Assembly: GCA_900554095.1 (NCBI GenBank)
Contig: USGC01000128.1
Coordinates: forward strand, 1-5,393
DNA: 5,393 bases
Reading direction: 5' to 3'
Origin: an uncultured bacterium
GTDB taxonomy: Bacteria; Cyanobacteriota; Vampirovibrionia; Gastranaerophilales; Gastranaerophilaceae
The position numbers and the translations under genes are program-made. The notes below the pieces were generated by a model that saw only the letters and a list, made by a program, of their open reading frames with translations, was not told the origin of the DNA and did no database searches. Shown piece after piece: positions 1 through 5,393 of this stretch. Within the stretch, counting starts at the first letter, position 1; every line of letters starts with the position of its first letter.

Positions 1-723
1 GGGGGGGGCTGCACATGTAGTGCGACGTACATAGGAAAGAGGGCTTTTACTCTTGCTGAGGTTTTAATTACCCTTGGCATTATTGGTATTATCGCGGCTT
101 TGACTTTACAGACTGTTATTGCAAACAGCAAAAAGAAAGAAATTTCTTCTAAGCTTAAAAAATTTTACAGCAGTTTAAATCAAGCTGTATTACTTTCTGA
201 AATTGACAATGGAGATTACAGATATTGGGATTTTAGCCATGACGGACTCATCGACGAAGATGGAAATAAAGACCAAAATCTTAATACAGAATTGAGTGAA
301 AAATTCTTTAACAAATATATAGCTAAATATTTAAAATATATCAGGTATGAAAAAGGCTTTAACAGCACAAATGAAGATACCGGCCTCACTATATTAACTA
401 CTAATAGGATAATACTTGCTGATGGTGCCATTGTTTATTTAGGTTTTGGCAATTGTGCAGATTTTATCGTTGACATAAACGGCGACAAAAAACCTAATGA
501 ATATGCATATGACCGATTTATGTTTAATATTTGCCCGGCAGAAAGCAATTTCAAATTTAATTCTAAGGAAAAAGTAACCGTATATGTTGGCCGCAATGCA
601 TCTGAGGTTACAACACAGGAAAAAGCACTGTCAATATGTAAATCTAACCCACAAAAATGTGGACGATTATTACAGCTTAATAACTGGGAAATACCTGACG
701 ATTACCCGTACAATATCCGCTAA
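1..723 (+). CDS. Type IV pilin-like / pseudopilin protein, 5'-partial
   Basis: The reading frame is open from base 1 to a TAA at 721-723, giving 240 visible codons. A TTG at base 100 falls inside the pilin helix and is not the true start. Codons 14-20 read R-A-F-T-L-A-E, the class III (prepilin peptidase) processing site, with Phe+1 at codon 16 and the conserved Glu+5 at codon 20. A hydrophobic helix rich in L, I, G and A runs to about codon 41. A lysine-rich stretch (SKKKE) and the amphipathic helix 'FYSSLNQAV' follow. The globular part has a D-x-N-G-D-K-K-P-N motif at codons 158-166, resembling the Asp/Asn-rich metal-binding loops of pseudopilins, then several cysteines and a 'NWEIPDDYP' tail. 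Established: such proteins are inserted in the inner membrane, cleaved and N-methylated, and assembled into pili or secretion pseudopili. The specific role here is unknown. The -1 residue is Ala, not the usual Gly. Codons 1 to about 11 (poly-G plus a Cys-rich string) do not resemble a prepilin leader and may not be genomic. No in-frame ATG precedes the motif, so the start is missing. Confidence 0.85.
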   Translation, partial: GGGCTCSATYIGKRAFTLAEVLITLGIIGIIAALTLQTVIANSKKKEISSKLKKFYSSLNQAVLLSEIDNGDYRYWDFSHDGLIDEDGNKDQNLNTELSEKFFNKYIAKYLKYIRYEKGFNSTNEDTGLTILTTNRIILADGAIVYLGFGNCADFIVDINGDKKPNEYAYDRFMFNICPAESNFKFNSKEKVTVYVGRNASEVTTQEKALSICKSNPQKCGRLLQLNNWEIPDDYPYNIR

Positions 724-750
724 AATATAACTGCAAAAATTTTATTTCCG

Positions 751-759
751 TGATAAAAT
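751..759 (+). promoter_or_regulatory. Probable extended -10 promoter of purA
   Basis: TGATAAAAT matches the extended -10 pattern TGnTATAAT at all but one informative base. The predicted start of transcription is near base 766, giving a leader of about 32 bases. The -35 region is weak: CTGCAA at 731-736 is only a partial match, as expected for an extended -10 promoter. The site suggests that purA can be transcribed independently of the pilin gene. It lies in very AT-rich DNA, where such matches also occur by chance. Confidence 0.4.
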
Positions 760-783
760 AAAAGAGTTGCGAAAAAAGATTAC

Positions 784-790
784 GGAAGGG
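784..790 (+). promoter_or_regulatory. Ribosome binding site of purA
   Basis: GGAAGGG lies 7 bases before the ATG at 798. It is purine-rich and close to the Shine-Dalgarno consensus, which fixes the start of purA. Confidence 0.7.
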
Positions 791-797
791 ATATAAA

Positions 798-2084
798 ATG
801 ACAAACAGAGTTGTTGTTGGCGCACAGTGGGGCGATGAAGGCAAGGCGAAGATTACTGATTTACTAGCGCAAGACGCGGATTTAATAATAAGGTACCAAG
901 GCGGCTGCAACGCCGGCCACACCGTTGTTGTAGATGACAAGGTTTTCAAATTCCATCTTATCCCTTCCGGAATTCTCTATAAAGGAAAAACTTGTTTTAT
1001 TGGCGCCGGCACGGTAATTTTGCCGGAATACTTCCAAGAAGAAGTCAACGGACTTATTAAAGAAGGCATTGATGTTTCAAATTTGAAAGTAAGTCCTTTG
1101 GCATCAATTACGATGCCCTACCACACTGAAGTCGACGGTTACAGCGAAAGCACTGCCGGTAAAGGCAAAATTGGAACAACGAAAAAAGGTATAGGCCCTA
1201 CTTACACTGACAAAATGGCCCGAATTGGTTTAAAAATAGAAGACCTTTATTCGCCGGAAGCGTTAAGCGAAAAGCTTGATGTTATTCTTCCATTAAAAAA
1301 CAAAACACTTACAGAAGTTTACGGGCTAAAACCTTATACAAAAGAAGAAGTAACTGAGCTTTGTGCAAAATACGCTGAAATCTTCCGTCCTTACGTGTGT
1401 TTTGATTGGCAAAAACTTTTAATGGATGAAAAAAGAGCCGGTAAAACAGTATTATTTGAAGGTGCGCAGGGCGTTATGCTTGATGTTGATTACGGAACAT
1501 ATCCGTTTGTTACAAGTTCAAATCCAATAGGCGGCGGTGCGTCTGTCGGAAGCGGTTATGGGCCTAAAATGATTGACGAGGTAATTGGTGTTGCAAAAGC
1601 TTACACAACACGTGTAGGAGAAGGGCCTTTTGTTACAGAATTAACGGATGAAACAGGCAAAAAAATCCAAGACATCGGGCATGAATTCGGAGTTACGACA
1701 GGGCGTCCAAGAAGATGCGGATGGTTTGATGCTGTTACAATGAAATACGCAGTGCTTGTAGGGGGCTTAACCTCAATAGCTTTAACAAAAATTGACGTTT
1801 TTGACACCTTTGATGAAATCAAAATTTGCACAGCATACAAAGACAAGCGAGATGGAAAAATTTACGATTACTATCCGACCGATGTTTTTGTCCAAAAATA
1901 TTTTGAACCGATATACGAAACTCACGAAGGCTGGGAATGCGATATTACAGGAATAAGAGAATATGACGCCTTGCCTCAAAATTGCAAAAAATATCTTTCA
2001 CGTCTTGAAGAGCTTCTTGAAACAAAAATTTCAATAGTAAGCGTAGGCCCCAACCGAGACCAAACTATTTTTATACATAAATAA
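798..2084 (+). CDS. purA: Adenylosuccinate synthetase (EC 6.3.4.4)
   Basis: Catalyses IMP + aspartate + GTP to adenylosuccinate, the first committed step from IMP to AMP, in the cytoplasm as a homodimer. The protein is complete at 428 residues, the usual bacterial length, and its numbering runs almost in step with the E. coli enzyme as I recall it. Seen in order: the 'WGDEGKAK' GTP/IMP loop at 11-18 with catalytic Asp13; 'GGCNAGHT' at 35-42 with catalytic His41; 'GIGPTYTDK' at 131-139, with Arg142 as the expected IMP contact from the partner subunit; an 'EGAQG' motif followed by 'GTYPFVTSSNP'; the mobile loop 'TTGRPRRCGW' from 300 (Arg303 and Arg305 conserved); 'TKID' at 330-333, whose Asp333 reads guanine; and a C-terminal 'SVGPNRDQTI'. 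One departure is Ala17, where the loop normally has Gly (GDEGKGK). The ATG is supported by GGAAGGG 7 bases upstream. It does not look operonic with the M16 gene, which lies 419 bases away. Identification is firm. Confidence 0.98.
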   Translation: MTNRVVVGAQWGDEGKAKITDLLAQDADLIIRYQGGCNAGHTVVVDDKVFKFHLIPSGILYKGKTCFIGAGTVILPEYFQEEVNGLIKEGIDVSNLKVSPLASITMPYHTEVDGYSESTAGKGKIGTTKKGIGPTYTDKMARIGLKIEDLYSPEALSEKLDVILPLKNKTLTEVYGLKPYTKEEVTELCAKYAEIFRPYVCFDWQKLLMDEKRAGKTVLFEGAQGVMLDVDYGTYPFVTSSNPIGGGASVGSGYGPKMIDEVIGVAKAYTTRVGEGPFVTELTDETGKKIQDIGHEFGVTTGRPRRCGWFDAVTMKYAVLVGGLTSIALTKIDVFDTFDEIKICTAYKDKRDGKIYDYYPTDVFVQKYFEPIYETHEGWECDITGIREYDALPQNCKKYLSRLEELLETKISIVSVGPNRDQTIFIHK

Positions 2085-2091
2085 TATTATT
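2078..2091 (+). repeat. 14-bp direct repeat, left copy
   Basis: TAAATAATATTATT occurs here, spanning the purA stop codon, and again exactly at 2438-2451. The two copies bracket 346 bases carrying all the hairpin elements of the spacer. Low-complexity AT sequence weakens the case for a target-site duplication. Confidence 0.6.
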
Positions 2092-2122
2092 AGAATATAT
2101 TATTATTATTATTAAATCAATT

Positions 2123-2246
2123 ACTGGCACTTAAGCTTGAGGACGGTGAGCGAGCACTGTCTGAGCGGCGCGGTAAAAAGATGCTGAAACAAGTTTAGCA
2201 GACACAAAGCGAGTTTGCGAGCTTAATCTCAAGCTTTAGAGCCAGT
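2123..2246. repeat. 124-base imperfect palindromic element
   Basis: The outer arms, 2123-2141 and 2228-2246, are complementary at 17 of 19 positions. Inside, TGTCTG (2158-2163) is complementary to CAGACA (2199-2204). A small hairpin at 2182-2200 pairs TGCT/AAAC with GTTT/AGCA around one bulged G. The nested symmetry would give a long cruciform or RNA fold. A T7 tract begins at 2259, 12 bases beyond the outer arm, which is too far for a standard terminator. The element contains GTGAGCGAGC (2146-2155), whose reverse complement recurs at 2389-2398. It resembles a dispersed or MITE-like intergenic repeat, but no transposase is present and no family can be assigned. Confidence 0.6.
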
Positions 2247-2275
2247 GTGCAATATGCGTTTTTTTCTTTTCTTTG

Positions 2276-2322
2276 GTTCGTTTCTTTTCTTTTTGCTCGC
2301 AACAAAAAGAAAAGAAATGAAC
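2276..2322. repeat. 20-bp stem hairpin of polypyrimidine/polypurine sequence
   Basis: The left arm 2276-2295 and right arm 2303-2322 pair over 20 positions: 19 Watson-Crick pairs and one G-U on the + strand. They enclose a 7-base loop, CTCGCAA. The 12-base tract TTTCTTTTCTTT occurs twice, at 2263-2274 and 2281-2292, so the purine arm (2306-2317) could pair with either copy. No U tract follows on either strand, so simple intrinsic termination is not supported. The low-complexity arms and isolated position fit a dispersed intergenic palindrome. Confidence 0.75.
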
Positions 2323-2330
2323 ACAACCGC

Positions 2331-2344
2331 CCCTCTTTAGAGGG
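2331..2344. repeat. Small C/G-rich hairpin
   Basis: CCCTC (2331-2335) and GAGGG (2340-2344) pair perfectly around TTTA. It repeats in miniature the CCCCTC/GAGGGG pairing of the next element and may be a degenerate copy or part of the same repeat unit. An A-rich stretch, not a U tract, follows. Confidence 0.5.
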
Positions 2345-2366
2345 ACAAAAAGAGAATAAAGAACTG

Positions 2367-2437
2367 CCCCCTCACCCGCAGGAGTAAGGCTCGCTCACGC
2401 TCGCCAACTCCTACTCACTCTCCCTTTGGGAGAGGGG
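2367..2437. repeat. C-rich/G-rich nested palindrome, REP-like
   Basis: An inner hairpin pairs CTCTCCC (2418-2424) with GGGAGAG (2428-2434) around TTT. AGGAGT (2380-2385) pairs with ACTCCT (2407-2412). CCCCTC (2368-2373) can pair with GAGGGG (2432-2437), competing with the inner hairpin. The pattern of C-rich sequence ending in CTCTCCC-n-GGGAGAGGGG resembles the short intergenic palindromic repeats seen in many bacterial genomes (from memory, not searched). No RAYT-type transposase is visible in the window. Confidence 0.6.
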
Positions 2438-2453
2438 TAAATAATATTATTTA
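2438..2453. repeat. 16-bp perfect AT palindrome (includes right copy of the direct repeat)
   Basis: TAAATAATATTATTTA equals its own reverse complement. Its first 14 bases are the right copy of the direct repeat at 2078-2091. It directly abuts the last G of the REP-like element. It could be an operator-like site for the M16 gene 50 bases downstream or the boundary of an insertion; nothing in the sequence decides between these. Confidence 0.5.
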
Positions 2454-2491
2454 TGACAAAATAGCAATTTTTTTAATTCTTATGTTTTAAT

Positions 2492-2497
2492 TACAAT
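2492..2497 (+). promoter_or_regulatory. Possible -10 element of the M16 gene
   Basis: TACAAT matches TATAAT at five of six bases. Its expected transcription start, 6-7 bases downstream, falls on or next to the ATG at 2504. The bases before the ATG contain no Shine-Dalgarno sequence, so a leaderless or nearly leaderless mRNA is possible. The -35 position (about 2469-2474) is only a T run. The support is weak because the DNA is AT-rich throughout. Confidence 0.3.
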
Positions 2498-2503
2498 ATA
2501 AGT

Positions 2504-5320
2504 ATGGTAGAAATTAACCCCGTTCAGAATACTAATATTTTTAAACTTCAAAAGCAGAAACAAATATTTGTGCCGGGTTTTAAGGCGCAAGGATCTGATA
2601 ACTCTATTACGCACCTGCCAGCAGTTCAGCCTGACTTTTCAGTCAAGTCTCCAATTGGTTATCAAAAACTAAATGATATTATGCTTCCTTTTGACTTAAA
2701 GGCTTCGGTTTATAAACTTTCAAACGGACAACGAATAGTTATTGTGCCCAAAGAAGGCGAAACCGTTTTAAAAACTTACGTTAATACGGGTTCAATGAAC
2801 GAGCCGGACAGGGTTAGATGTATAAGCCATTATATAGAACATAATCTTTTTAATGGTTCTGATGGACTTGAAGCCGGTGAGTTTTTCAAAACTGTTGATA
2901 AAATGGGAGCTTTCACAAACGCAAGCACAGGTTTTGCAGAAACCAATTATTACATTAAATCACATTTATTAAACAATGACGATTTAGAGAAAAAAATAAG
3001 AATTCATGCCAGCATGCTTGAGACCCCAAGATTTGCAGCGGAAATGCTTGAAAAAGAAAAGGGAATTGTTAATTCTGAAATAAATATGATTTTGTCGGAT
3101 CCGGTTAATATCGGAATTAACAAGGTGTTAAAAAATCTTTATTCTATAAAAACAACTTCAGATGACATAATCGGCGGCACAACGTCTAATATAACAAATC
3201 TTACAAGAGATGACGTTGTTGATTATTACAACCAAAATTACTTTCCAGCTAACATGGTAACTATAGTTACGGGTGAAGTTAATCCTGATGAGACAATCAA
3301 GCTTATTTCTAAATACTTTACATCCAAAAAGCAGCCGCCGGCTTCAAGAAATTACGAAGAGTTAAAACCAATTACAAAGCCCGTACGCGAAGATATAATT
3401 TCAGACAAAGCAACAGCTACATCCATTATGCTTGCTTTCAACGGCCCTGCAAACAACAATACTAAAGATAAAATTTTAATAGATGCTTTATCACAGATTT
3501 TAACAATGTCGAAAAATTCCCGTATTGATAAGGCTCTAAAGAAATACAACACCAGTGCAGTAACCGATGTTGAGAAAATCAGCACAAAACCAAACGACGG
3601 ACGGGCAATTATTATTTTGACAGAAGGTACTGAAGATGCTTCTGAAAAAATTATTAAAACCATTTACAACCAGATCGCGGCCTTAGAACAAAATCCGCCC
3701 ACAGATGAAGAATTACAAATTTTAAAAAAGAAAATGCTCAATAATTTTTCTTCCATATTTGAACGTTCATTTGGTACAAACGCGGTACTTGGCGAAACTT
3801 TTTTGGATAACGACATCTCCGGAGTTATAAATTACGAAAATATAATCAACTCAATAACTTCAAAAGACTTAGTCGAAGCCGCAAAAAAATACTTAGACTT
3901 AAACAGAGCATCTTTAACTGTTGTTCACCCGGCAAGCGCAACGCCTGAAACAATTAGGGCAAATCATAGGTCAGCAGAAAATATTTCCTTCACAGGTTCA
4001 AATGTACCTAAGTACGCAGTTAACATGTCAAAGGTTAAAGAATACAAACTTGATAATAATTTTGCCGTGGTTGCTCAAGATATCAATACAAATAATGCTT
4101 GTTTCGATATTCTCTACACAACAAACAAGTACCCGGAAAGAATTCCAGCGGCAGCAGATCTGCTTTTATCCAAGCTCCTTAATGCAGGAAGCAAAGAAAA
4201 AGATGAGTTCATTTTTCAAAATGATTTAGACAAATCAGGAATTGATACAGCATTTGCATCTGGAGCTTCTGATTTAAAAGCTACATCTTTCTTTGCGGCT
4301 GAAGATACAAAAAAAGCAATTCTAGCGGCAAAAGAAGTACTTTTAACCCCGCGTTTTAATGAAGAAGTTTTGAATAAATGCAAAAGTGAACTACGCGATG
4401 AAATATTAACCTCAGAAAAACACGCGTTAGATAAGCTTGGGCCAGAGATTTACAAAGGTTTGCCCAACGGAGCATCTAAACAAGAAATTCTCGAAAGCAT
4501 TGATAAAACGTCTCTTAATGATATTAAAAATTTGTATGAATTTATTTTAAAAAACGGGCAGGCAAACATTGTTATCTCAGCGCCTTTTTCAAAAAATCCA
4601 CAATTAAAACAGGAAATATTTAACATAATTTCTGAATTTCCGTCTGTTCAGCCTAAAAACACAAATATCAAAAAAGTTTACAGCCCTATTGAAACCTCAA
4701 AAGTTTTCACAGATGTTTCTTCTAAGCCGCAGGCCGAGATTATTCAAGCATATAAATTTAAGTGTAATCAAAATTTGAAAGATGAAGTTACCTTAAATCT
4801 TTTAAATACAATCCTTGGCGGCGGGCCTTCTTCACGACTTTTCAATGACCTGAGGGAGCAGCAGAAACTTGCTTATGCAGTGCGTTCGGGCATTAGTTTT
4901 ACAGATGATATCGGCACTATTGCTTTAAAAATCAAAACCACAACAGAAAACAAAGAGCTTGGAGAAATAAGTTACGAAAATTTGCAAAAGGCACTTGAAG
5001 GTTTCAAAAAGCATATAGAAAAGCTTAAAACCGAAAAAGTAACAGAAGACGAATTGCAAAATGCAAAGCTTAGCTTAAAAAACAGCATACTTGGGTTAAA
5101 TGAAACCAACAAAGGCAAAAATGTTTCACTGGAATATGGATTAATTTCGCCATACGGACTTAACCAGGCAAACCTGACATTAAGCCTGATTGACAGCATT
5201 ACGGCTGACGATATTTACAATGCCGCAAACTATGTTTTCACACAAAAGCCCCTTTATTCTATTCTGGCAACAGAAAATACTTTAAACAAAAACAAAACAT
5301 ATCTTGATAATTTAGTTTAA
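2504..5320 (+). CDS. M16 family zinc metallopeptidase, two-half (pitrilysin-type)
   Basis: A complete 938-residue protein, about the size of single-chain M16 enzymes such as pitrilysin and PqqL. Half one carries the inverted zinc motif H-Y-I-E-H at 109-113 (zinc ligands His109 and His113, catalytic Glu112). The third ligand is probably Glu192 in 'IVNSEINM', 79 residues on, as expected. The second lobe of half one starts around 233 ('LTRDDVVDYYNQNYFPANM'). Half two (from about 500) has no HxxEH where 'ERIPAAADLLLSKLLNAG' aligns, so it is the non-catalytic half. It keeps the substrate-binding Arg784 and Tyr791 in 'LREQQKLAYAV', preceded by 'GGGPSSRLF'. Family knowledge: the halves close like a clamshell around peptides and degrade them. 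The first 60 or so residues are a polar extension with no hydrophobic signal peptide, so a cytoplasmic location is likely. The ATG at 2504 is the only plausible start: an in-frame TAA sits at 2474 and no other start codon lies between. No Shine-Dalgarno site is visible. Substrate and exact subfamily are unknown. Confidence 0.93.
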   Translation: MVEINPVQNTNIFKLQKQKQIFVPGFKAQGSDNSITHLPAVQPDFSVKSPIGYQKLNDIMLPFDLKASVYKLSNGQRIVIVPKEGETVLKTYVNTGSMNEPDRVRCISHYIEHNLFNGSDGLEAGEFFKTVDKMGAFTNASTGFAETNYYIKSHLLNNDDLEKKIRIHASMLETPRFAAEMLEKEKGIVNSEINMILSDPVNIGINKVLKNLYSIKTTSDDIIGGTTSNITNLTRDDVVDYYNQNYFPANMVTIVTGEVNPDETIKLISKYFTSKKQPPASRNYEELKPITKPVREDIISDKATATSIMLAFNGPANNNTKDKILIDALSQILTMSKNSRIDKALKKYNTSAVTDVEKISTKPNDGRAIIILTEGTEDASEKIIKTIYNQIAALEQNPPTDEELQILKKKMLNNFSSIFERSFGTNAVLGETFLDNDISGVINYENIINSITSKDLVEAAKKYLDLNRASLTVVHPASATPETIRANHRSAENISFTGSNVPKYAVNMSKVKEYKLDNNFAVVAQDINTNNACFDILYTTNKYPERIPAAADLLLSKLLNAGSKEKDEFIFQNDLDKSGIDTAFASGASDLKATSFFAAEDTKKAILAAKEVLLTPRFNEEVLNKCKSELRDEILTSEKHALDKLGPEIYKGLPNGASKQEILESIDKTSLNDIKNLYEFILKNGQANIVISAPFSKNPQLKQEIFNIISEFPSVQPKNTNIKKVYSPIETSKVFTDVSSKPQAEIIQAYKFKCNQNLKDEVTLNLLNTILGGGPSSRLFNDLREQQKLAYAVRSGISFTDDIGTIALKIKTTTENKELGEISYENLQKALEGFKKHIEKLKTEKVTEDELQNAKLSLKNSILGLNETNKGKNVSLEYGLISPYGLNQANLTLSLIDSITADDIYNAANYVFTQKPLYSILATENTLNKNKTYLDNLV

Positions 5321-5332
5321 ATACGTTATAAT
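5304..5332 (+). promoter_or_regulatory. Strong sigma70-type promoter for the downstream gene
   Basis: TTGATA (5304-5309, five of six consensus bases) and TATAAT (5327-5332, perfect) are separated by exactly 17 bases. The -35 box lies inside the last codons of the M16 gene and the -10 box just past its stop codon. The predicted start of transcription is about 5339, leaving a very short leader that begins at the ribosome binding site. Confidence 0.65.
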
Positions 5333-5338
5333 AAGAAA

Positions 5339-5345
5339 AAGGAGG
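5339..5345 (+). promoter_or_regulatory. Ribosome binding site of the right-edge gene
   Basis: AAGGAGG is a full Shine-Dalgarno match placed 7 bases before the ATG at 5353. It is much stronger than the site of purA and contrasts with the M16 gene, which has none. Confidence 0.8.
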
Positions 5346-5352
5346 TTTTCAC

Positions 5353-5393
5353 ATGAAATCATTTAAAACCCTGAAAGTTGAATGGGGGGGGGG
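5353..5393 (+). CDS. Start of an unidentified gene, 3'-partial
   Basis: An ATG with an ideal Shine-Dalgarno site and a near-consensus promoter opens a frame reading M-K-S-F-K-T-L-K-V-E. The next codon, TGG, and everything after it fall in a terminal run of ten G and cannot be trusted. Only about ten residues are real, which is too few for any function call. The strong expression signals suggest a well-expressed gene, separate from the M16 peptidase in transcription. Confidence 0.6.
   Translation, partial: MKSFKTLKVEWGG

Larger units (their letters stand above)
2085..2503. other. 419-base non-coding spacer with stacked repeat elements
   Basis: No coding sequence is visible: the only small frames are 5-7 codons (for example ATG at 2182) and lack Shine-Dalgarno sites. 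The left edge is AT-only, with five ATT units at 2099-2113. The middle (2123-2246) is a structured palindrome with locally GC-rich segments. Then come a polypyrimidine/polypurine hairpin (2276-2322), two C-rich/G-rich hairpins (2331-2344 and 2367-2437) and an AT palindrome (2438-2453). No hairpin is directly followed by a clean U tract, so no classic terminator can be named with confidence. The patchwork composition differs sharply from the flanking genes and suggests dispersed intergenic repeats. Confidence 0.75.

Noticed and set aside
100..102. TTG at 100 as the true start of the pilin-like gene
   Set aside because: It lies inside the hydrophobic pilin helix. Starting there would remove the prepilin cleavage motif encoded in frame at 40-60.
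740..763. AT-only inverted repeat (740-747 with 756-763) considered as a terminator of the pilin gene
   Set aside because: The stem has no G-C pairs and no U tract follows. It overlaps the extended -10 element of purA, so it is more simply explained by AT-rich promoter DNA.
677..949. 90-codon minus-strand frame across the pilin-purA junction
   Set aside because: It runs antisense to the pilin end, the purA control region and the purA catalytic loop, with no start signals.
2123..2265. Large palindrome plus T7 tract (2259-2265) as an intrinsic terminator of purA
   Set aside because: The T tract is 12 bases from the outer arm and no compact GC-rich stem abuts it. Termination is possible but not supported well enough to call.
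2078..2453. Insertion sequence or transposon in the purA-M16 spacer
   Set aside because: There is no transposase frame, and the edges of the block lack matching terminal inverted repeats. The block is only annotated as repeats.
2085..2503. CRISPR array or riboswitch in the spacer
   Set aside because: There are no regularly spaced identical repeats, and no riboswitch core that I recognise. The palindromes differ from each other and precede a peptidase gene with no metabolite link.
3921..4229. 102-codon + strand frame inside the M16 gene
   Set aside because: It overlaps a well-conserved two-half M16 protein in another frame. Its translation is rich in Q, L and S with no motif, and it has no ribosome binding site. 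It is a shadow frame.

Overview
The window looks like one short AT-rich metagenomic contig of about 5.4 kb. It has a run of 8 G at the left edge and 10 G at the right edge. These runs read as sequencing or assembly artefacts, so both edge genes are cut. All four recognisable genes lie on the + strand. The best lineage clue is the first gene, a type IV pilin-like protein. It combines an FTLAEVLITLGIIG N-terminus with a D-x-N-G-x-K-x-P-N motif and a W-x-I-x-DDYP tail. I associate that combination with gut Vampirovibrionia (Gastranaerophilales/'Melainabacteria'). This is recall of family patterns, not a search result; other AT-rich gut lineages with similar pseudopilins remain possible.

Layout: (1) 1-723, a pilin-like/pseudopilin gene lacking its true start. 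(2) 724-797, a short spacer with an extended -10 promoter and a Shine-Dalgarno site. (3) 798-2084, a complete purA (adenylosuccinate synthetase, purine synthesis). (4) 2085-2503, a 419-base non-coding stretch that is the most unusual part. It holds an ATT microsatellite, a 124-base structured imperfect palindrome, a 20-bp polypyrimidine/polypurine hairpin and two C-rich/G-rich hairpins. Much of it is flanked by a 14-bp direct repeat. It looks like a mosaic of dispersed intergenic repeats. (5) 2504-5320, a complete two-half M16 (pitrilysin-type) zinc metallopeptidase. (6) 5304-5352, a near-consensus promoter and strong Shine-Dalgarno site feeding a gene that starts at 5353 and is lost in the G run.

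The genes do not form an obvious pathway: a surface or secretion pseudopilin, a housekeeping purine enzyme and a peptidase each seem to have their own start signals. I see no defence system, CRISPR array, transposase or RNA gene. I do not find convincing evidence for a new multi-gene system. The intergenic repeat block is the part most worth following up.
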